Assembly (NCBI GenBank): GCA_024402535.1
Contig: JAKSTN010000002.1
Coordinates: forward strand, 62,001 to 126,000
Direction: 5' to 3'
Length of the DNA: 64,000 nt
Source: Treponema sp.
GTDB taxonomy: Bacteria; Spirochaetota; Spirochaetia; Treponematales; Treponemataceae
The position numbers and the translations under genes are program-made. Positions 45,356-54,043 of the stretch are shown here, piece by piece. Numbering within the stretch: the stretch's first letter is position 1; every line of letters starts with the position of its first letter. Under the pieces are notes generated by a model. It searched no databases and was not told the DNA's origin. It worked only from the letters and a program-made list of their open reading frames with translations.

Positions 45356-47224
45356 TTACTCTCCCTTACTCACATAATACTGACTCTGAATATCAAACAT
45401 TTCCTTATACTTACCGCCTTTAGCCATAAGCTCTTCATGAGTACCGAACTCGGCAATTTTCCCGTTATCAAGGAACATAATTTTGTCACAGAACTTTGTA
45501 CTTGCAAGTCTGTGGGAAATAAATAAGGCGGTTTTATCTTTTGCCATTTCGTTGTACTCTTCGTAGATTTTGCTTTCTGCAATTGGGTCCAGAGCGCTGG
45601 TAGGTTCATCAAGAATCAGAAGGTTTCCATTTTTATAAAGTGCCTTGGCAAGTAGAAGCTTCTGAGTTTCTCCGCCAGAAAGCAGTATTCCTTCCTCATC
45701 AAGGTTCTGGGTGATATATGTTTTCTCCTTGTTTTTAAGCGATTTTATTTTTTCCCCAAGCCCCGCTTTATCCAAAGATTCCCAGACTTTTCTGTTATCT
45801 ATTTTTTCCAGCTCACAGCCAGCAACATTTTCTTCAATGCTGAAAGACAAAGGATTTGTATCCTGAAAGAGAACACTCACATTGTCCTGATACTTCAGTA
45901 AACCAATTTCGCTTATAGATTTTCCATTTACAAGAATATCACCTTCAGTCTGACGGTAAAGACCGGAAAGAAGTTTTACGATTGTTGTTTTACCCGCACC
46001 ATTATTTCCTACAAGTGCAATTTTTTCACCCTTATGAATTGTAAAGTTTAAATCTTTCAATGTTGTTCTCGAAGCACCTTCATAAGTGAACCCCACATTT
46101 CTGAAGGTTATTTCCGGTGCTGAATCCAGCCAGGCGTCCGTTACTGAATCTGTCGAAGATTTGTTATTTTCATCATCCTTTTCAAAAAGCTTCCATTCAC
46201 CGTTCTTTCCAACAAAACCTACATCGTCTTTCAGGCCGATAAAATCAAAATAATCATTAAACTCATGACTTGCTTTTCGAAGCCCGTTAAAGTTTCCTGA
46301 CAAACCATAAATCCAGGAAGAAAAACTTCCAATAAGCCCCAGGTACATAGTAAAGCCTGCAAGATCAAGTTCGCCGTTCAAAACTCTGCGGATCAAAATT
46401 GCATAAGCAAGAAAGTCTCGGATAAAATTAAAGGAAGCATCTGAAATTGTGGGAAGGTACCACCGCCATTCCCGTTTTGAATCATACTTTCTAAGCTTTT
46501 CTGTAATGTCACACAAAACTTCATGAAACCAGCCCTTCAGCTGAAAAATGCGGATATCTTTTCCCGCCCCCACATTTAAACTCTTATCTTTTATATATTT
46601 TCGTTTTCTCCAGTATTCAGCCCCTTCTCCCCGGTGCTTGTCGTTGTATTTTATTGCCATACCCTGAAGTGTCAGATTTCCGGCGAACATACAAAGCACA
46701 ACAACAAGAATCTTCCAGTCAATCAAAAAAATTACAGAACCATAACTCACAATACCAAACAAAACTACAAAAACATTCACAGTTTGAGACATAATCTCTT
46801 CAGGCCCGTTATAATTTGATGCAATAGCATTTGCACCTTTTTCTATAAGAGTCTGATTTTTATGAAGCTCGATATTCTGATAATCTGTATAGAGAGCTTT
46901 CTTAAACAACCCGCCGGCAAAAACATTAAGCCGGGTATAAATTCTTTGAAGCTGCAGAAAGGTTCCTATAATATTAATAGCCCCACTACAAAAAGTACTG
47001 CCAATCAGCAGGCCGCCAATAATCAAAAGAAAGTTTTTTACATCCCCTTTAGAAATGGCACCCACTGCAGAAGAACTGAGCAAAGTTCCAAGAAAAGGAC
47101 TTACAATACGCAGCACAATTAAAATAGGAAGCAGAATCCAGGCAGAAGGATATCTTTTTAGCCACGCCCGCATTACGATTCCGATATTTTTAATCATTGT
47201 GTTTTTCTTCTCTACTTTTTCCAT
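45356..47224 (-). CDS. ABC exporter half-transporter A
   Basis: A 622-residue ABC exporter subunit with transmembrane domain (about 20-340) and ATPase domain. Walker A reads GNNGAGKTT, the signature LSGGETQ, Walker B LLILDEPTSALD and the H-loop ISHRLAS. The start at 47224 is chosen because a GAGGTG ribosome-binding site lies just before it; the Met at 47242 has none. It follows the kinase/regulator genes after a terminator-like hairpin, and precedes its partner by three bases. Confidence 0.9.
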   Translation of the reverse strand: MEKVEKKNTMIKNIGIVMRAWLKRYPSAWILLPILIVLRIVSPFLGTLLSSSAVGAISKGDVKNFLLIIGGLLIGSTFCSGAINIIGTFLQLQRIYTRLNVFAGGLFKKALYTDYQNIELHKNQTLIEKGANAIASNYNGPEEIMSQTVNVFVVLFGIVSYGSVIFLIDWKILVVVLCMFAGNLTLQGMAIKYNDKHRGEGAEYWRKRKYIKDKSLNVGAGKDIRIFQLKGWFHEVLCDITEKLRKYDSKREWRWYLPTISDASFNFIRDFLAYAILIRRVLNGELDLAGFTMYLGLIGSFSSWIYGLSGNFNGLRKASHEFNDYFDFIGLKDDVGFVGKNGEWKLFEKDDENNKSSTDSVTDAWLDSAPEITFRNVGFTYEGASRTTLKDLNFTIHKGEKIALVGNNGAGKTTIVKLLSGLYRQTEGDILVNGKSISEIGLLKYQDNVSVLFQDTNPLSFSIEENVAGCELEKIDNRKVWESLDKAGLGEKIKSLKNKEKTYITQNLDEEGILLSGGETQKLLLAKALYKNGNLLILDEPTSALDPIAESKIYEEYNEMAKDKTALFISHRLASTKFCDKIMFLDNGKIAEFGTHEELMAKGGKYKEMFDIQSQYYVSKGE

Positions 47225-47265
47225 AAACACCTCACGCTGCATATATTACAGGTATTATTTTTCAT

Positions 47266-47303
47266 ATAAACAAAAAGTGCACGAAATGCATGATTCCGTG
47301 CAC
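47266..47303 (-). terminator. terminator between the two-component genes and the ABC pair
   Basis: On the minus strand gtgcacg and cgtgcac (47277-47283, 47297-47303) form a perfect 7-bp stem followed by TTTTTGTTT. It separates the histidine kinase gene from the ABC genes. The same dyad could also be a protein-binding site. Confidence 0.65.
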
Positions 47304-47347
47304 AAATTGTATGAGAGGAAGACTCCCCTATGTCATAAAGCTCCCTT

Positions 47348-48067
47348 TTATAACGGAAGCATTATTTCTGTAGCGAAAACACCAGGCTCATTTTTCCGGT
47401 TTACAAACCCGTCATATTCCGAAACAAGTTTATCAACTCGTTTAAGACCAAGTCCGTGTTCCCCTTTTTTGGATGTGATAAGTTCTGAAAGTTTCTTTCG
47501 TCTGCTTGATTCTGTTGCGTTTGTAACAGAAATATAAAGCTGTTTTTTGAAAAGTCCTATATACACACGTATAAAACGCTTTTCAGCCGGAACCTTTTCG
47601 CAAGCTTCTATTGCATTATCAAGAAGGTTTCCAATTATGGCACAAAGATGTACATCAGATATTTTTAAATCCGGCGGAACAGTTGCCTTACAGTTTACAT
47701 TTATCATCTGCTTTTGCGCGATGGAAATCTTACTGCTTAAAATGGCATTAACGCTTGTATTACCCGTACGGATTGCAATATCGATGCTGTCCAGATCTTC
47801 TTCCAGATGGTCCAGATACTTCCCGATTTCTTCAATCTGGTTCAACGAAAGATACGCCTTAAGAGTCTGCATATGATTGTGATAATCATGACGCCAGCCG
47901 CGCATTGTGTTATAAACGTTTTCAACTTCATCCCGCTGCTTTTTCAGAATAGAATCCTGAAAATCATAAAGCCATTTTTCATCCTGTTTTTTTGTTAAAA
48001 AACAAGAAACAACTGCAGTACACACAATGAGAAAAAGGCATATCAAAATCCAGAACAAAATACTCAT
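47348..48067 (-). CDS. AgrC-like sensor histidine kinase (GHKL type)
   Basis: A 239-residue kinase with a single N-terminal transmembrane helix (about 3-23), a dimerisation region with phosphoacceptor His60 in RGWRHDYHNHM, and a GHKL ATP-binding domain with NLLDNAIEAC and GHGLGLKRVD motifs. This is the AgrC/SpoOB-like kinase class that partners LytTR regulators. Unlike AgrC, it lacks the multi-helix sensor region, so signal input is unclear. Its ATG overlaps the regulator stop by four bases. Confidence 0.88.
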   Translation of the reverse strand: MSILFWILICLFLIVCTAVVSCFLTKKQDEKWLYDFQDSILKKQRDEVENVYNTMRGWRHDYHNHMQTLKAYLSLNQIEEIGKYLDHLEEDLDSIDIAIRTGNTSVNAILSSKISIAQKQMINVNCKATVPPDLKISDVHLCAIIGNLLDNAIEACEKVPAEKRFIRVYIGLFKKQLYISVTNATESSRRKKLSELITSKKGEHGLGLKRVDKLVSEYDGFVNRKNEPGVFATEIMLPL

Positions 48068-48780
48068 ACGTTTTTTTCCATATAAAAATCTATAAAGGCC
48101 CGGTTCAAATCATCATAATTATTTCTTGCAACAGGAAGCACTTCGCCGTTATCAAGCGCACATTCTGTTTTTGTAATTTTTAAAACATGGGACAGATTTA
48201 CAAGAAGGCCGCGCCGAAGGCAGAAAAATCTTTTATCATCAAAACTTTCAGAAACCGAACTGAACGTAGCCTTCCATTCTTTTTCAAAACCTTTTCCCAG
48301 CAGACGCACATAATGCCCAGAAGCTTCAACATAAATTATGTCGTCAAAAGGTATTTTTATAACATCACTTCCAATCTGAAGAATAAAATTATCTTCTGCA
48401 CGTTTTCCAAATTCTTCGTAAACAAGGTCCAGGATTTTAAAAAGATTTTCTTCTTTCACAGGTTTCAGAACATAACGGACAGCTCCAACTTCATAGCCTT
48501 CAAGGGCATAATCCATAATACCTGTAATAAATGCCAGCTGACCTGAAAAACCACGGCTTCTTAAAGTTTTCGCAAGTTCAAAACCATTCATCTTTCCCAT
48601 CTGGATATCAAGAAGAAGCAGATCATATTCAAGACGGTCTTCACTTTCAAAAAGAAAGTTTTCAGAACTGGAGAATGTATCAACTGTAATATTCAGATTT
48701 TTTCTGGCCGCCCAACCACGAATAAGATTAGCCTCGTAATCTCTGGACGGACGGTCATCTTCACAAATTGCAATCCGCAT
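48064..48780 (-). CDS. LytTR-family response regulator (AgrA-like)
   Basis: A 238-residue regulator: receiver domain with acidic pocket ICEDD and phosphoacceptor Asp58 in LLLLDIQM, and a C-terminal LytTR DNA-binding domain (about 135-235, FDDIIYVEASGHYVRL...FFCLRRGLLVNLSHV). LytTR proteins bind pairs of short direct repeats upstream of target genes and often control peptide-signal or bacteriocin loci. It is cotranscribed with the kinase. Its start codon lies inside a 13-bp inverted repeat shared with the end of the sigma-factor transcript. Confidence 0.9.
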   Translation of the reverse strand: MRIAICEDDRPSRDYEANLIRGWAARKNLNITVDTFSSSENFLFESEDRLEYDLLLLDIQMGKMNGFELAKTLRSRGFSGQLAFITGIMDYALEGYEVGAVRYVLKPVKEENLFKILDLVYEEFGKRAEDNFILQIGSDVIKIPFDDIIYVEASGHYVRLLGKGFEKEWKATFSSVSESFDDKRFFCLRRGLLVNLSHVLKITKTECALDNGEVLPVARNNYDDLNRAFIDFYMEKNV

Positions 48781-48846
48781 AACTTTTTTTATTACTCTCT
48801 CCTCATTTTAACACGAATTTTATTGAGTTTCCATTATGCGGATTGC
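48770..48846 (-). repeat. 13-bp inverted repeat spanning the LytTR start codon
   Basis: Gcaatccgcataa (48770-48782) and its exact complement (48834-48846) flank a 51-base loop. The first arm contains the ATG of the LytTR gene. In an RNA reading through from the sigma gene this helix would hide the start codon. Confidence 0.6.
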
Positions 48847-48853
48847 CTGTTAT

Positions 48854-50566
48854 TTAATTTTTATCTCCAAGAGTCATTACCATAACAGGAACAGGATCCT
48901 TCTGAAAGTCTCTTCCTGCAAGATAAAGACCATTCCAGACAATCTGATAAATTACCGCTACTGGGAAACAATTACCACGAATAAGATATTCATAGAAATC
49001 TTTCATTTTTCCAAGATGCTCCGGAATTTTTACAGGATGCTGGAAGAAATCCTGAAAATCATCTTTATATTTTTCATAAAGATGATTTATTGTTTTATGA
49101 ATGATTTCTGATTTCAACCATTCATGTTCAGTCTTGGACAATACCGGAATATTTACACAAATCTTGTCTTCATTCTCTGAAGCCTCTTCTGATTTCAGAA
49201 TCCTTAAACGTTTAAGTTCTTCAACATCTTCAAAGAAGCGGGAATTTATGACACACAGATCCTCTTCTTCACCTGAATAAAGGGCATATAAGGCCTTTGC
49301 CACAGAAGTACCTGAAAGTGCTGCCGGCAATGAATACCATTTTGTGAAAGTCCAACCGAAAGAAACATCATATGCATGAGTTGCAATAGACTTTAATCCT
49401 TTATAATCAGGAATTTCCACAGTATGACATCCATTAAGCTGTGTACAAAGATAACCAGTAAAATAATCCCAATCATATCTGAAATCAGTTGTATAAAGAT
49501 TTCCTAATGCATAACCATGCCAGCCTTTATGCGAAATAAAAAAATCATCACTTTCATCCATATTCAGACCAAACTTTAACCCCCGTCTTTCAAGAGTCAT
49601 TTTCAGTGTAATATACTGAAGGATCATAAGCATTGTGTAGACTTCAAGAATTGTTTTTGCTTCAGAATTCTGGCGCTTGAAAAAATCCTGATTCCGCAGA
49701 TTTTCAAGAACAGGCTGAAGATCTTCCCATAAAGGACGGTAAAGTTTTTCTGCAAGGGCTTTGTCATATTTTGCAGACTCTATATAATCCTCATCTTTGT
49801 AAATGGCAAAGTTTGTGGCAACTTTATCACCAACCTTTTTCATAAAGTCATATTCCAAAAGGCGGTCAATAACAGGTTCGATATAAGCAACAGAAATCCC
49901 GATTGCCCCGGCAAGTTCTGGAATTGTAACAGGATTCTCATAAGCAAGAATCAAAAGATTCTGTGCAATCCTATCGTCATTTACCATACTAAAAGGACTG
50001 AAATCTGGATTATCAACTTCACCCGACACACCGACTGTAAGCCACTGAGGCTCATAACTTTCTTTTTCAAATTTTTCCATATTACGATTAAACTCCTGTT
50101 TTACGTTCTGTCGTGCCGTATTCAGGCGGGATTTTACTGTATTCACAGGTATTCCAAGTTCATCTGAGATTTTCCCAACACTCTGGCCATGAATGTAATA
50201 ACGGACTAAAACTTCCCTGTAATTTCTGGTTTGAGATGCAATGCTTTTACGGATATTTTCCGCATCTTCACGCATAATCATCTTATCCAGAACAGAAGGT
50301 TCATTGTCCATGAAAAAATCAGAAGAAAATCCTTCGTAAAGGACCGGCTTTGAATATTTCTTCCTAAGCCCGTCTGTAAACTTATGAAACAAAATACCAG
50401 AAAGGAATGCTTTTGGATTTTCGATTTTTTTTCCGCTTCTTATAGATTTCAATGCGGAAATAATTGTTTCAGAAACAAGATCTTCAGCATCATCCATATT
50501 TGGATTTTTACTTAAAGCAAGTCTCAGAAGATAGTCTGCATGTTCCAGTAATTCTGTTTCAGTCAT
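48854..50566 (-). CDS. sigma-70 family (ECF-like) factor with long C-terminal extension
   Basis: The first ~165 residues are a two-domain ECF-type sigma factor: region 2 (DAEDLVSETIISALKSIR, NPKAFLSGILFHKF) and region 4 (YREVLVRYYIHGQSVGKISDELGIPVNTVKSRLN). About 400 residues follow. They include a winged-helix-like stretch (AGAIGISVAYIEPVIDRLLEYDFMKKV) and a large region of unknown fold rich in Trp, Tyr and Phe. The start at 50566 has a GGGAG site; a GTG nine codons upstream does not. No anti-sigma gene is adjacent. The extension may act as a built-in sensor or regulatory domain; that is inference. Confidence 0.85.
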   Translation of the reverse strand: MTETELLEHADYLLRLALSKNPNMDDAEDLVSETIISALKSIRSGKKIENPKAFLSGILFHKFTDGLRKKYSKPVLYEGFSSDFFMDNEPSVLDKMIMREDAENIRKSIASQTRNYREVLVRYYIHGQSVGKISDELGIPVNTVKSRLNTARQNVKQEFNRNMEKFEKESYEPQWLTVGVSGEVDNPDFSPFSMVNDDRIAQNLLILAYENPVTIPELAGAIGISVAYIEPVIDRLLEYDFMKKVGDKVATNFAIYKDEDYIESAKYDKALAEKLYRPLWEDLQPVLENLRNQDFFKRQNSEAKTILEVYTMLMILQYITLKMTLERRGLKFGLNMDESDDFFISHKGWHGYALGNLYTTDFRYDWDYFTGYLCTQLNGCHTVEIPDYKGLKSIATHAYDVSFGWTFTKWYSLPAALSGTSVAKALYALYSGEEEDLCVINSRFFEDVEELKRLRILKSEEASENEDKICVNIPVLSKTEHEWLKSEIIHKTINHLYEKYKDDFQDFFQHPVKIPEHLGKMKDFYEYLIRGNCFPVAVIYQIVWNGLYLAGRDFQKDPVPVMVMTLGDKN

Positions 50567-50652
50567 AAACTCCCTGCCATTATGCACGTACACTTATATA
50601 GTCGCAGGAATTGGATTTTGGGTCGTTGAAAAGTTTAAAAGAAAGGAAAAAT

Positions 50653-50723
50653 TTCTACTGCTAGGAATCGAACCCAGACTCTGAGCACCAAAAGCTCGTG
50701 TGCTACCTTTACACAACAGTAGA
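50653..50723 (-). tRNA. tRNA-Gln (anticodon UUG)
   Basis: A complete cloverleaf can be folded on the minus strand: perfect 7-bp acceptor stem TCTACTG/CAGTAGA, D stem GTGT/GCAC, anticodon arm CGAGC-TTTTGGT-GCTCA with anticodon TTG, T arm CTGGG-TTCGATT-CCTAG and discriminator A. The outer pair of the anticodon stem is C-A. No CCA is encoded. The U1-A72 first pair is typical of bacterial tRNA-Gln. It lies between spoVG and the sigma-factor gene. Confidence 0.95.
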
Positions 50724-50740
50724 ATAAATATTTCATCAAT

Positions 50741-50776
50741 ATTTGAACTTAGTTTACTATAAATCGGAGTTCAAAT
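50741..50776. other. 8-bp inverted repeat upstream of tRNA-Gln
   Basis: Atttgaac (50741-50748) and gttcaaat (50769-50776) face each other across 20 bases between spoVG and the tRNA. It could be an operator or a weak end structure for spoVG; no T-run follows. Confidence 0.3.
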
Positions 50777-50816
50777 CAATGAGAACAGTTTTTTTTTATA
50801 ATTCTTTCAGAACCGC

Positions 50817-51101
50817 TTATTCAGCGTCGGCTTCTTCACCAATAAGGAAATGACCTGCGTTGTATTCTGCAAGGATTTTTTCCTGAAGTTCTGTTCTGAA
50901 TTCAGGACTGATTGGATGAGCTACGTCTTTATATTCACCATTGGCAGTTTTGCGGCTAGGCATTGCAATAAAAAGTCCGCTTTTTCCATCAATGATTTTT
51001 ACATTATGTACAACAAAGCAGTTGTCAAATGTTACAGTTACATAAGCACGAAGCTTTCCTTCGTCTTCCACTTTTCTGATTCTAAGTTCAGTAATCTGCA
51101 T
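50817..51101 (-). CDS. spoVG: SpoVG-family RNA/DNA-binding regulator
   Basis: A 94-residue SpoVG with the family opening [11 protein letters not shown], the [21 protein letters not shown] strand pair and [16 protein letters not shown]. SpoVG proteins are small site-specific nucleic-acid-binding regulators found in Firmicutes and spirochaetes, including Borrelia. It follows ispE by 24 bases, an arrangement also known in Firmicutes, and precedes tRNA-Gln. Confidence 0.95.
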   Translation of the reverse strand: MQITELRIRKVEDEGKLRAYVTVTFDNCFVVHNVKIIDGKSGLFIAMPSRKTANGEYKDVAHPISPEFRTELQEKILAEYNAGHFLIGEEADAE

Positions 51102-51125
51102 AAGAGATCCTCCAAGAACGTAAAT

Positions 51126-51998
51126 TTATAAAGTCCTGCAGACTTTACAGCTCCATTTATCAGCAAGCAGACTTTTTGCAGTTTCAGCTTGTTGTTCAGA
51201 TGTAAATATGCCGTAAACCGTTGAACCTGATCCTGAAACCTCAGAATAAAGAGCACCGGTTTTTCGAACCGAAATCAGAGCCTGTTTAATTTCTTCATAT
51301 TCGGAAGAAATAACAGGAGTAAAAGTATTTACAAAAGTCCAGGTTTCCGGATTCTGATTGTAAATGCTTTCATAACTGTCAAAAGAAGGAGCATTAAGAG
51401 ACTCTCCTCTTTCATACATTTTATCTATCAAAGAATAAGCAAGTTTTGTAGAACTGCTTGTCTTTGGAAAAACCAGAAGAAGATATAAATCTTTCCGGCC
51501 CTGAATATTCTTTACTATTTCTCCCCTTCCGCTTACAAGTGCACAGCCTTTTCCATTTTCATCACAATAAGTAAAGAAGAAAACATCACTTCCAACTTTT
51601 GAAGCAATGGCAGAAAGCTGTTCTTCAGAAAGCTTAAGGTTATAAAACTTTTCAAGAGCTTTTATTAAGGCAGCTCCGTCACTTGAACCGCCCCCAAGTC
51701 CGCCACCGGAAGGAATGCCTTTCGTAAGTTCAACAGAAACACCGAAATCATTTTTACCGGTAACTTCGCAAAAAGCCTTAAAAGCTGAAGTCAAAGTATT
51801 TTCTTCAGGCAGTTCCATACTGTCACAATGAACAGAACATTTAACTTCATCCTGTTTTGAAACCAGCAGCCTGTCAAACAAATCAACTGTCTGAAAAATA
51901 CTTTCTATGTTATGGAATGCAGAATCTTTCTGCAAAGGAAGAACATTAAGTCCAAAATTCACTTTAGCAAATGCAGTCACACAAAGTTCACATAACAT
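51126..51998 (-). CDS. ispE: 4-diphosphocytidyl-2-C-methyl-D-erythritol kinase
   Basis: IspE phosphorylates CDP-ME in the non-mevalonate (MEP) isoprenoid pathway. The 290-residue GHMP kinase has the N-terminal AFAKVNFGLNVL strand with the conserved Lys, and the ATP-binding loop PSGGGLGGGSSDGA. The pathway supplies the dimethylallyl diphosphate used by MiaA. It is cotranscribed with spoVG. Confidence 0.93.
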   Translation of the reverse strand: MLCELCVTAFAKVNFGLNVLPLQKDSAFHNIESIFQTVDLFDRLLVSKQDEVKCSVHCDSMELPEENTLTSAFKAFCEVTGKNDFGVSVELTKGIPSGGGLGGGSSDGAALIKALEKFYNLKLSEEQLSAIASKVGSDVFFFTYCDENGKGCALVSGRGEIVKNIQGRKDLYLLLVFPKTSSSTKLAYSLIDKMYERGESLNAPSFDSYESIYNQNPETWTFVNTFTPVISSEYEEIKQALISVRKTGALYSEVSGSGSTVYGIFTSEQQAETAKSLLADKWSCKVCRTL

Positions 51999-52035
51999 AT
52001 TTTAATTTTACAACGGGATTTTTCCCCACGCAACA

Positions 52036-52081
52036 AAAAAAATCCTTCCCCAAAGACATTCATCTTTTAAAGGAAGGATTT
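52036..52081 (-). terminator. intrinsic terminator of gatA
   Basis: Aaatccttcc (52040-52049) pairs with ggaaggattt (52072-52081), with an internal aaaga/tcttt extension. On the minus strand a long T run follows. Confidence 0.85.
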
Positions 52082-52108
52082 CTTATATTCTTTAATTTGA
52101 ATTATAAA

Positions 52109-53590
52109 TTATTTATTATGCCAGCTTTCGGCCAGGCGCAGGATTTTTTCTTCGCTGAACATAGGGCCTGCGAACTGGATTCCTACTGGAAGACCGGCTT
52201 TTGTAAGACCTGCAGGTACACTGATTGAAGGAATACGTGCCAGGTTTACGAAAACTGTATACATATCCGAAAGATACATTTCAAGTGGATCATCAACTTT
52301 CTGACCAAGCTTGAAAGCAGGTGTTGGACATGTTGGACACAGAACGATGTCATAAGATTTGAAAAGTTCTGCCATTTCACGCTGAATACGTGCACGAACT
52401 GTCATACCCTTTTTATATGTTGTTCCTGAGAACTGTTCAGAAAGAACATAGTTACCGATAACGATACGACGTTTTACTTCAGGACCAAAACCTGTTGAAC
52501 GTGTATCAACATAAAGTTCATCGTAACCGTTTCCATTATCTACGCGTCCGCCGTAACGGATACCATCAAAGCGGGAAAGGTTTGAAGCAGCTTCTGAAAG
52601 AGCAATAACGTAGTAAGCAGCAATTGAAGCATCAAGAACAGGAAGGTCAACTTCTGTAATTGAAGCGCCTTTTGATTCAAACCAGGCTCTTGTTTCTGCG
52701 AATTTTTCGCCTACTTCAGGATCCAGACCTTTTGTTTCAAGGAACTGCTTTGGAATTGCAATTTTAAGGGCTTTGATTTCATCATCGCTCATTGCTGTAA
52801 GATTTTTAAGATTTCCGGCATTTGGAAGATCAGCAGATGTATCATCGTAGAAGTCTACACCAGCCATATAGCTTAAAGGTTCAGCAATGTCTTTTGGAGA
52901 ATGTCCCAAAAGCCCAACCTGATCAAGAGATGAACCATAGGCAACTACACCCCAGCGTGAAAGAACACCGTAAGTTGTTTTAAGACCGTAAATACCACAG
53001 TAAGAGGCTGGAAGACGAACAGAACCACCAGTTTCAGTTCCAAGACCGAAAACAGCCATATTTGCAGCAACTGCAGAAGCAGAACCACCTGAACTACCAC
53101 CTGAAACGTATTCACGGTTTACAGGATTACGTGTTGGACCGTAGCATGAGTATTCTGTAGAAGAACCCATGGCAAATTCGTCCTGGTTACAGCGTCCAAG
53201 AGGGATAGCACCTTTTTCTTCAAGACGTCTGATTACGGTTGCATTATATGGAGCCACATAACCTTCAAGAATTTTTGAAGCACAGGTCAGATGTTTTCCG
53301 CGAACGGAAATATTGTCTTTATTTGCAAAAGGAAGACCAAGAAGAGGTTTTTCTTCAAAAAGATTATCCAGAGTTCCATTTGCACGTGCATCTGCAATTT
53401 CTTTATCAGCAAGTTCTGCTTTTGCAATAACATCATCATACATTTCAAGGAATGCATTAAGAGGCATAGCAGAAGTCTTGTCATCTTCAAAAGTTTTTAC
53501 AAGTCCTTCAACAAGTGCTTTTGAAGTCAGTTCACCTGATTTAAGTTTATTTCTTGTTTCATTGATTGTCATAGATTTTCTTATCCCCAT
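52109..53590 (-). CDS. gatA: aspartyl/glutamyl-tRNA amidotransferase subunit A
   Basis: GatA is the amidase of GatCAB, which converts Glu-tRNA-Gln to Gln-tRNA-Gln in bacteria lacking GlnRS; the tRNA-Gln gene lies close by. The amidase-signature triad is Lys91, Ser166 and Ser190 (GGSSGGSAS and TETGGS), with the same spacing as in S. aureus GatA. The length of 493 is typical. An alternative Met lies at 53572. gatC is 98 bases upstream; gatB is not in the window. Confidence 0.95.
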   Translation of the reverse strand: MGIRKSMTINETRNKLKSGELTSKALVEGLVKTFEDDKTSAMPLNAFLEMYDDVIAKAELADKEIADARANGTLDNLFEEKPLLGLPFANKDNISVRGKHLTCASKILEGYVAPYNATVIRRLEEKGAIPLGRCNQDEFAMGSSTEYSCYGPTRNPVNREYVSGGSSGGSASAVAANMAVFGLGTETGGSVRLPASYCGIYGLKTTYGVLSRWGVVAYGSSLDQVGLLGHSPKDIAEPLSYMAGVDFYDDTSADLPNAGNLKNLTAMSDDEIKALKIAIPKQFLETKGLDPEVGEKFAETRAWFESKGASITEVDLPVLDASIAAYYVIALSEAASNLSRFDGIRYGGRVDNGNGYDELYVDTRSTGFGPEVKRRIVIGNYVLSEQFSGTTYKKGMTVRARIQREMAELFKSYDIVLCPTCPTPAFKLGQKVDDPLEMYLSDMYTVFVNLARIPSISVPAGLTKAGLPVGIQFAGPMFSEEKILRLAESWHNK

Positions 53591-53597
53591 AAAATTA

Positions 53598-53686
53598 GTT
53601 CAAGTCTTTTATTAGGAAAACTTGCACAGCAAGTTTCCATATTGAACACCGGGCTAAAACGCTCCTTAATCCGCGTTTTTTAACGC
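53598..53686 (-). other. hairpin-rich gap between gatC and gatA
   Basis: Two stems are visible. Ggaaaacttgc (53615-53625) pairs with gcaagtttcc (53629-53638) and is extended by gttcaa/ttgaac arms (53598-53603, 53642-53647). A second stem, gcgtt/aacgc, spans 53673-53686. Neither is followed by T on the minus strand, so these are not terminators. They could set RNA stability or the gatA:gatC ratio. Confidence 0.45.
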
Positions 53687-53688
53687 CC

Positions 53689-53997
53689 TTACACACCTTC
53701 TCCCAATACTTTTGGAACCTGGAAATATCCATCCATAAAGTTTTCAGAAACATTCTTTACATCATGCATTTCAAGACCTGCAACAACTTCATCTTCGCGA
53801 AGCTGCTCTGCAACTGTAGAAGGATATGCATCATATGGATTTTCAGAATCATCGTATTTTGAAAGGATTTCAAAATAGCCTACGATATCATCAACCTGCT
53901 TTTTAAGTGTATCAATATCTGTACTTTCCGGAGAAAGACGTGAAAGGTAAAGAAGATTATTAAGAACTTCTTCGTCAATTTTTTTGTGAGTACTCAT
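53689..53997 (-). CDS. gatC: aspartyl/glutamyl-tRNA amidotransferase subunit C
   Basis: A 102-residue GatC: helical N-terminus (EEVLNNLLYLSRLSPE), DIVGYFEILSKYDDS and the LREDEV segment typical of the subunit that stabilises GatA. It precedes gatA in the same direction. The gap to the upstream TPR gene is 46 bases. Confidence 0.88.
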   Translation of the reverse strand: MSTHKKIDEEVLNNLLYLSRLSPESTDIDTLKKQVDDIVGYFEILSKYDDSENPYDAYPSTVAEQLREDEVVAGLEMHDVKNVSENFMDGYFQVPKVLGEGV

Positions 53998-54043
53998 AAC
54001 TAGAAATTATAATGAATTGGGCTCTAAAATTCTACAATCGCAA

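Noticed and set aside
48836-49111. Plus-strand ORF beginning with MRIAC like the LytTR protein
   Set aside because: The similarity comes only from the 13-bp inverted repeat at the LytTR start; the rest is antisense to the sigma-factor gene.
43423-50652. Direct repeat of the tRNA-Gln 3' end as an integration scar
   Set aside because: I looked for a copy of the tRNA 3' sequence near the far end of the ABC/TCS block and saw none; no integrase gene is present.
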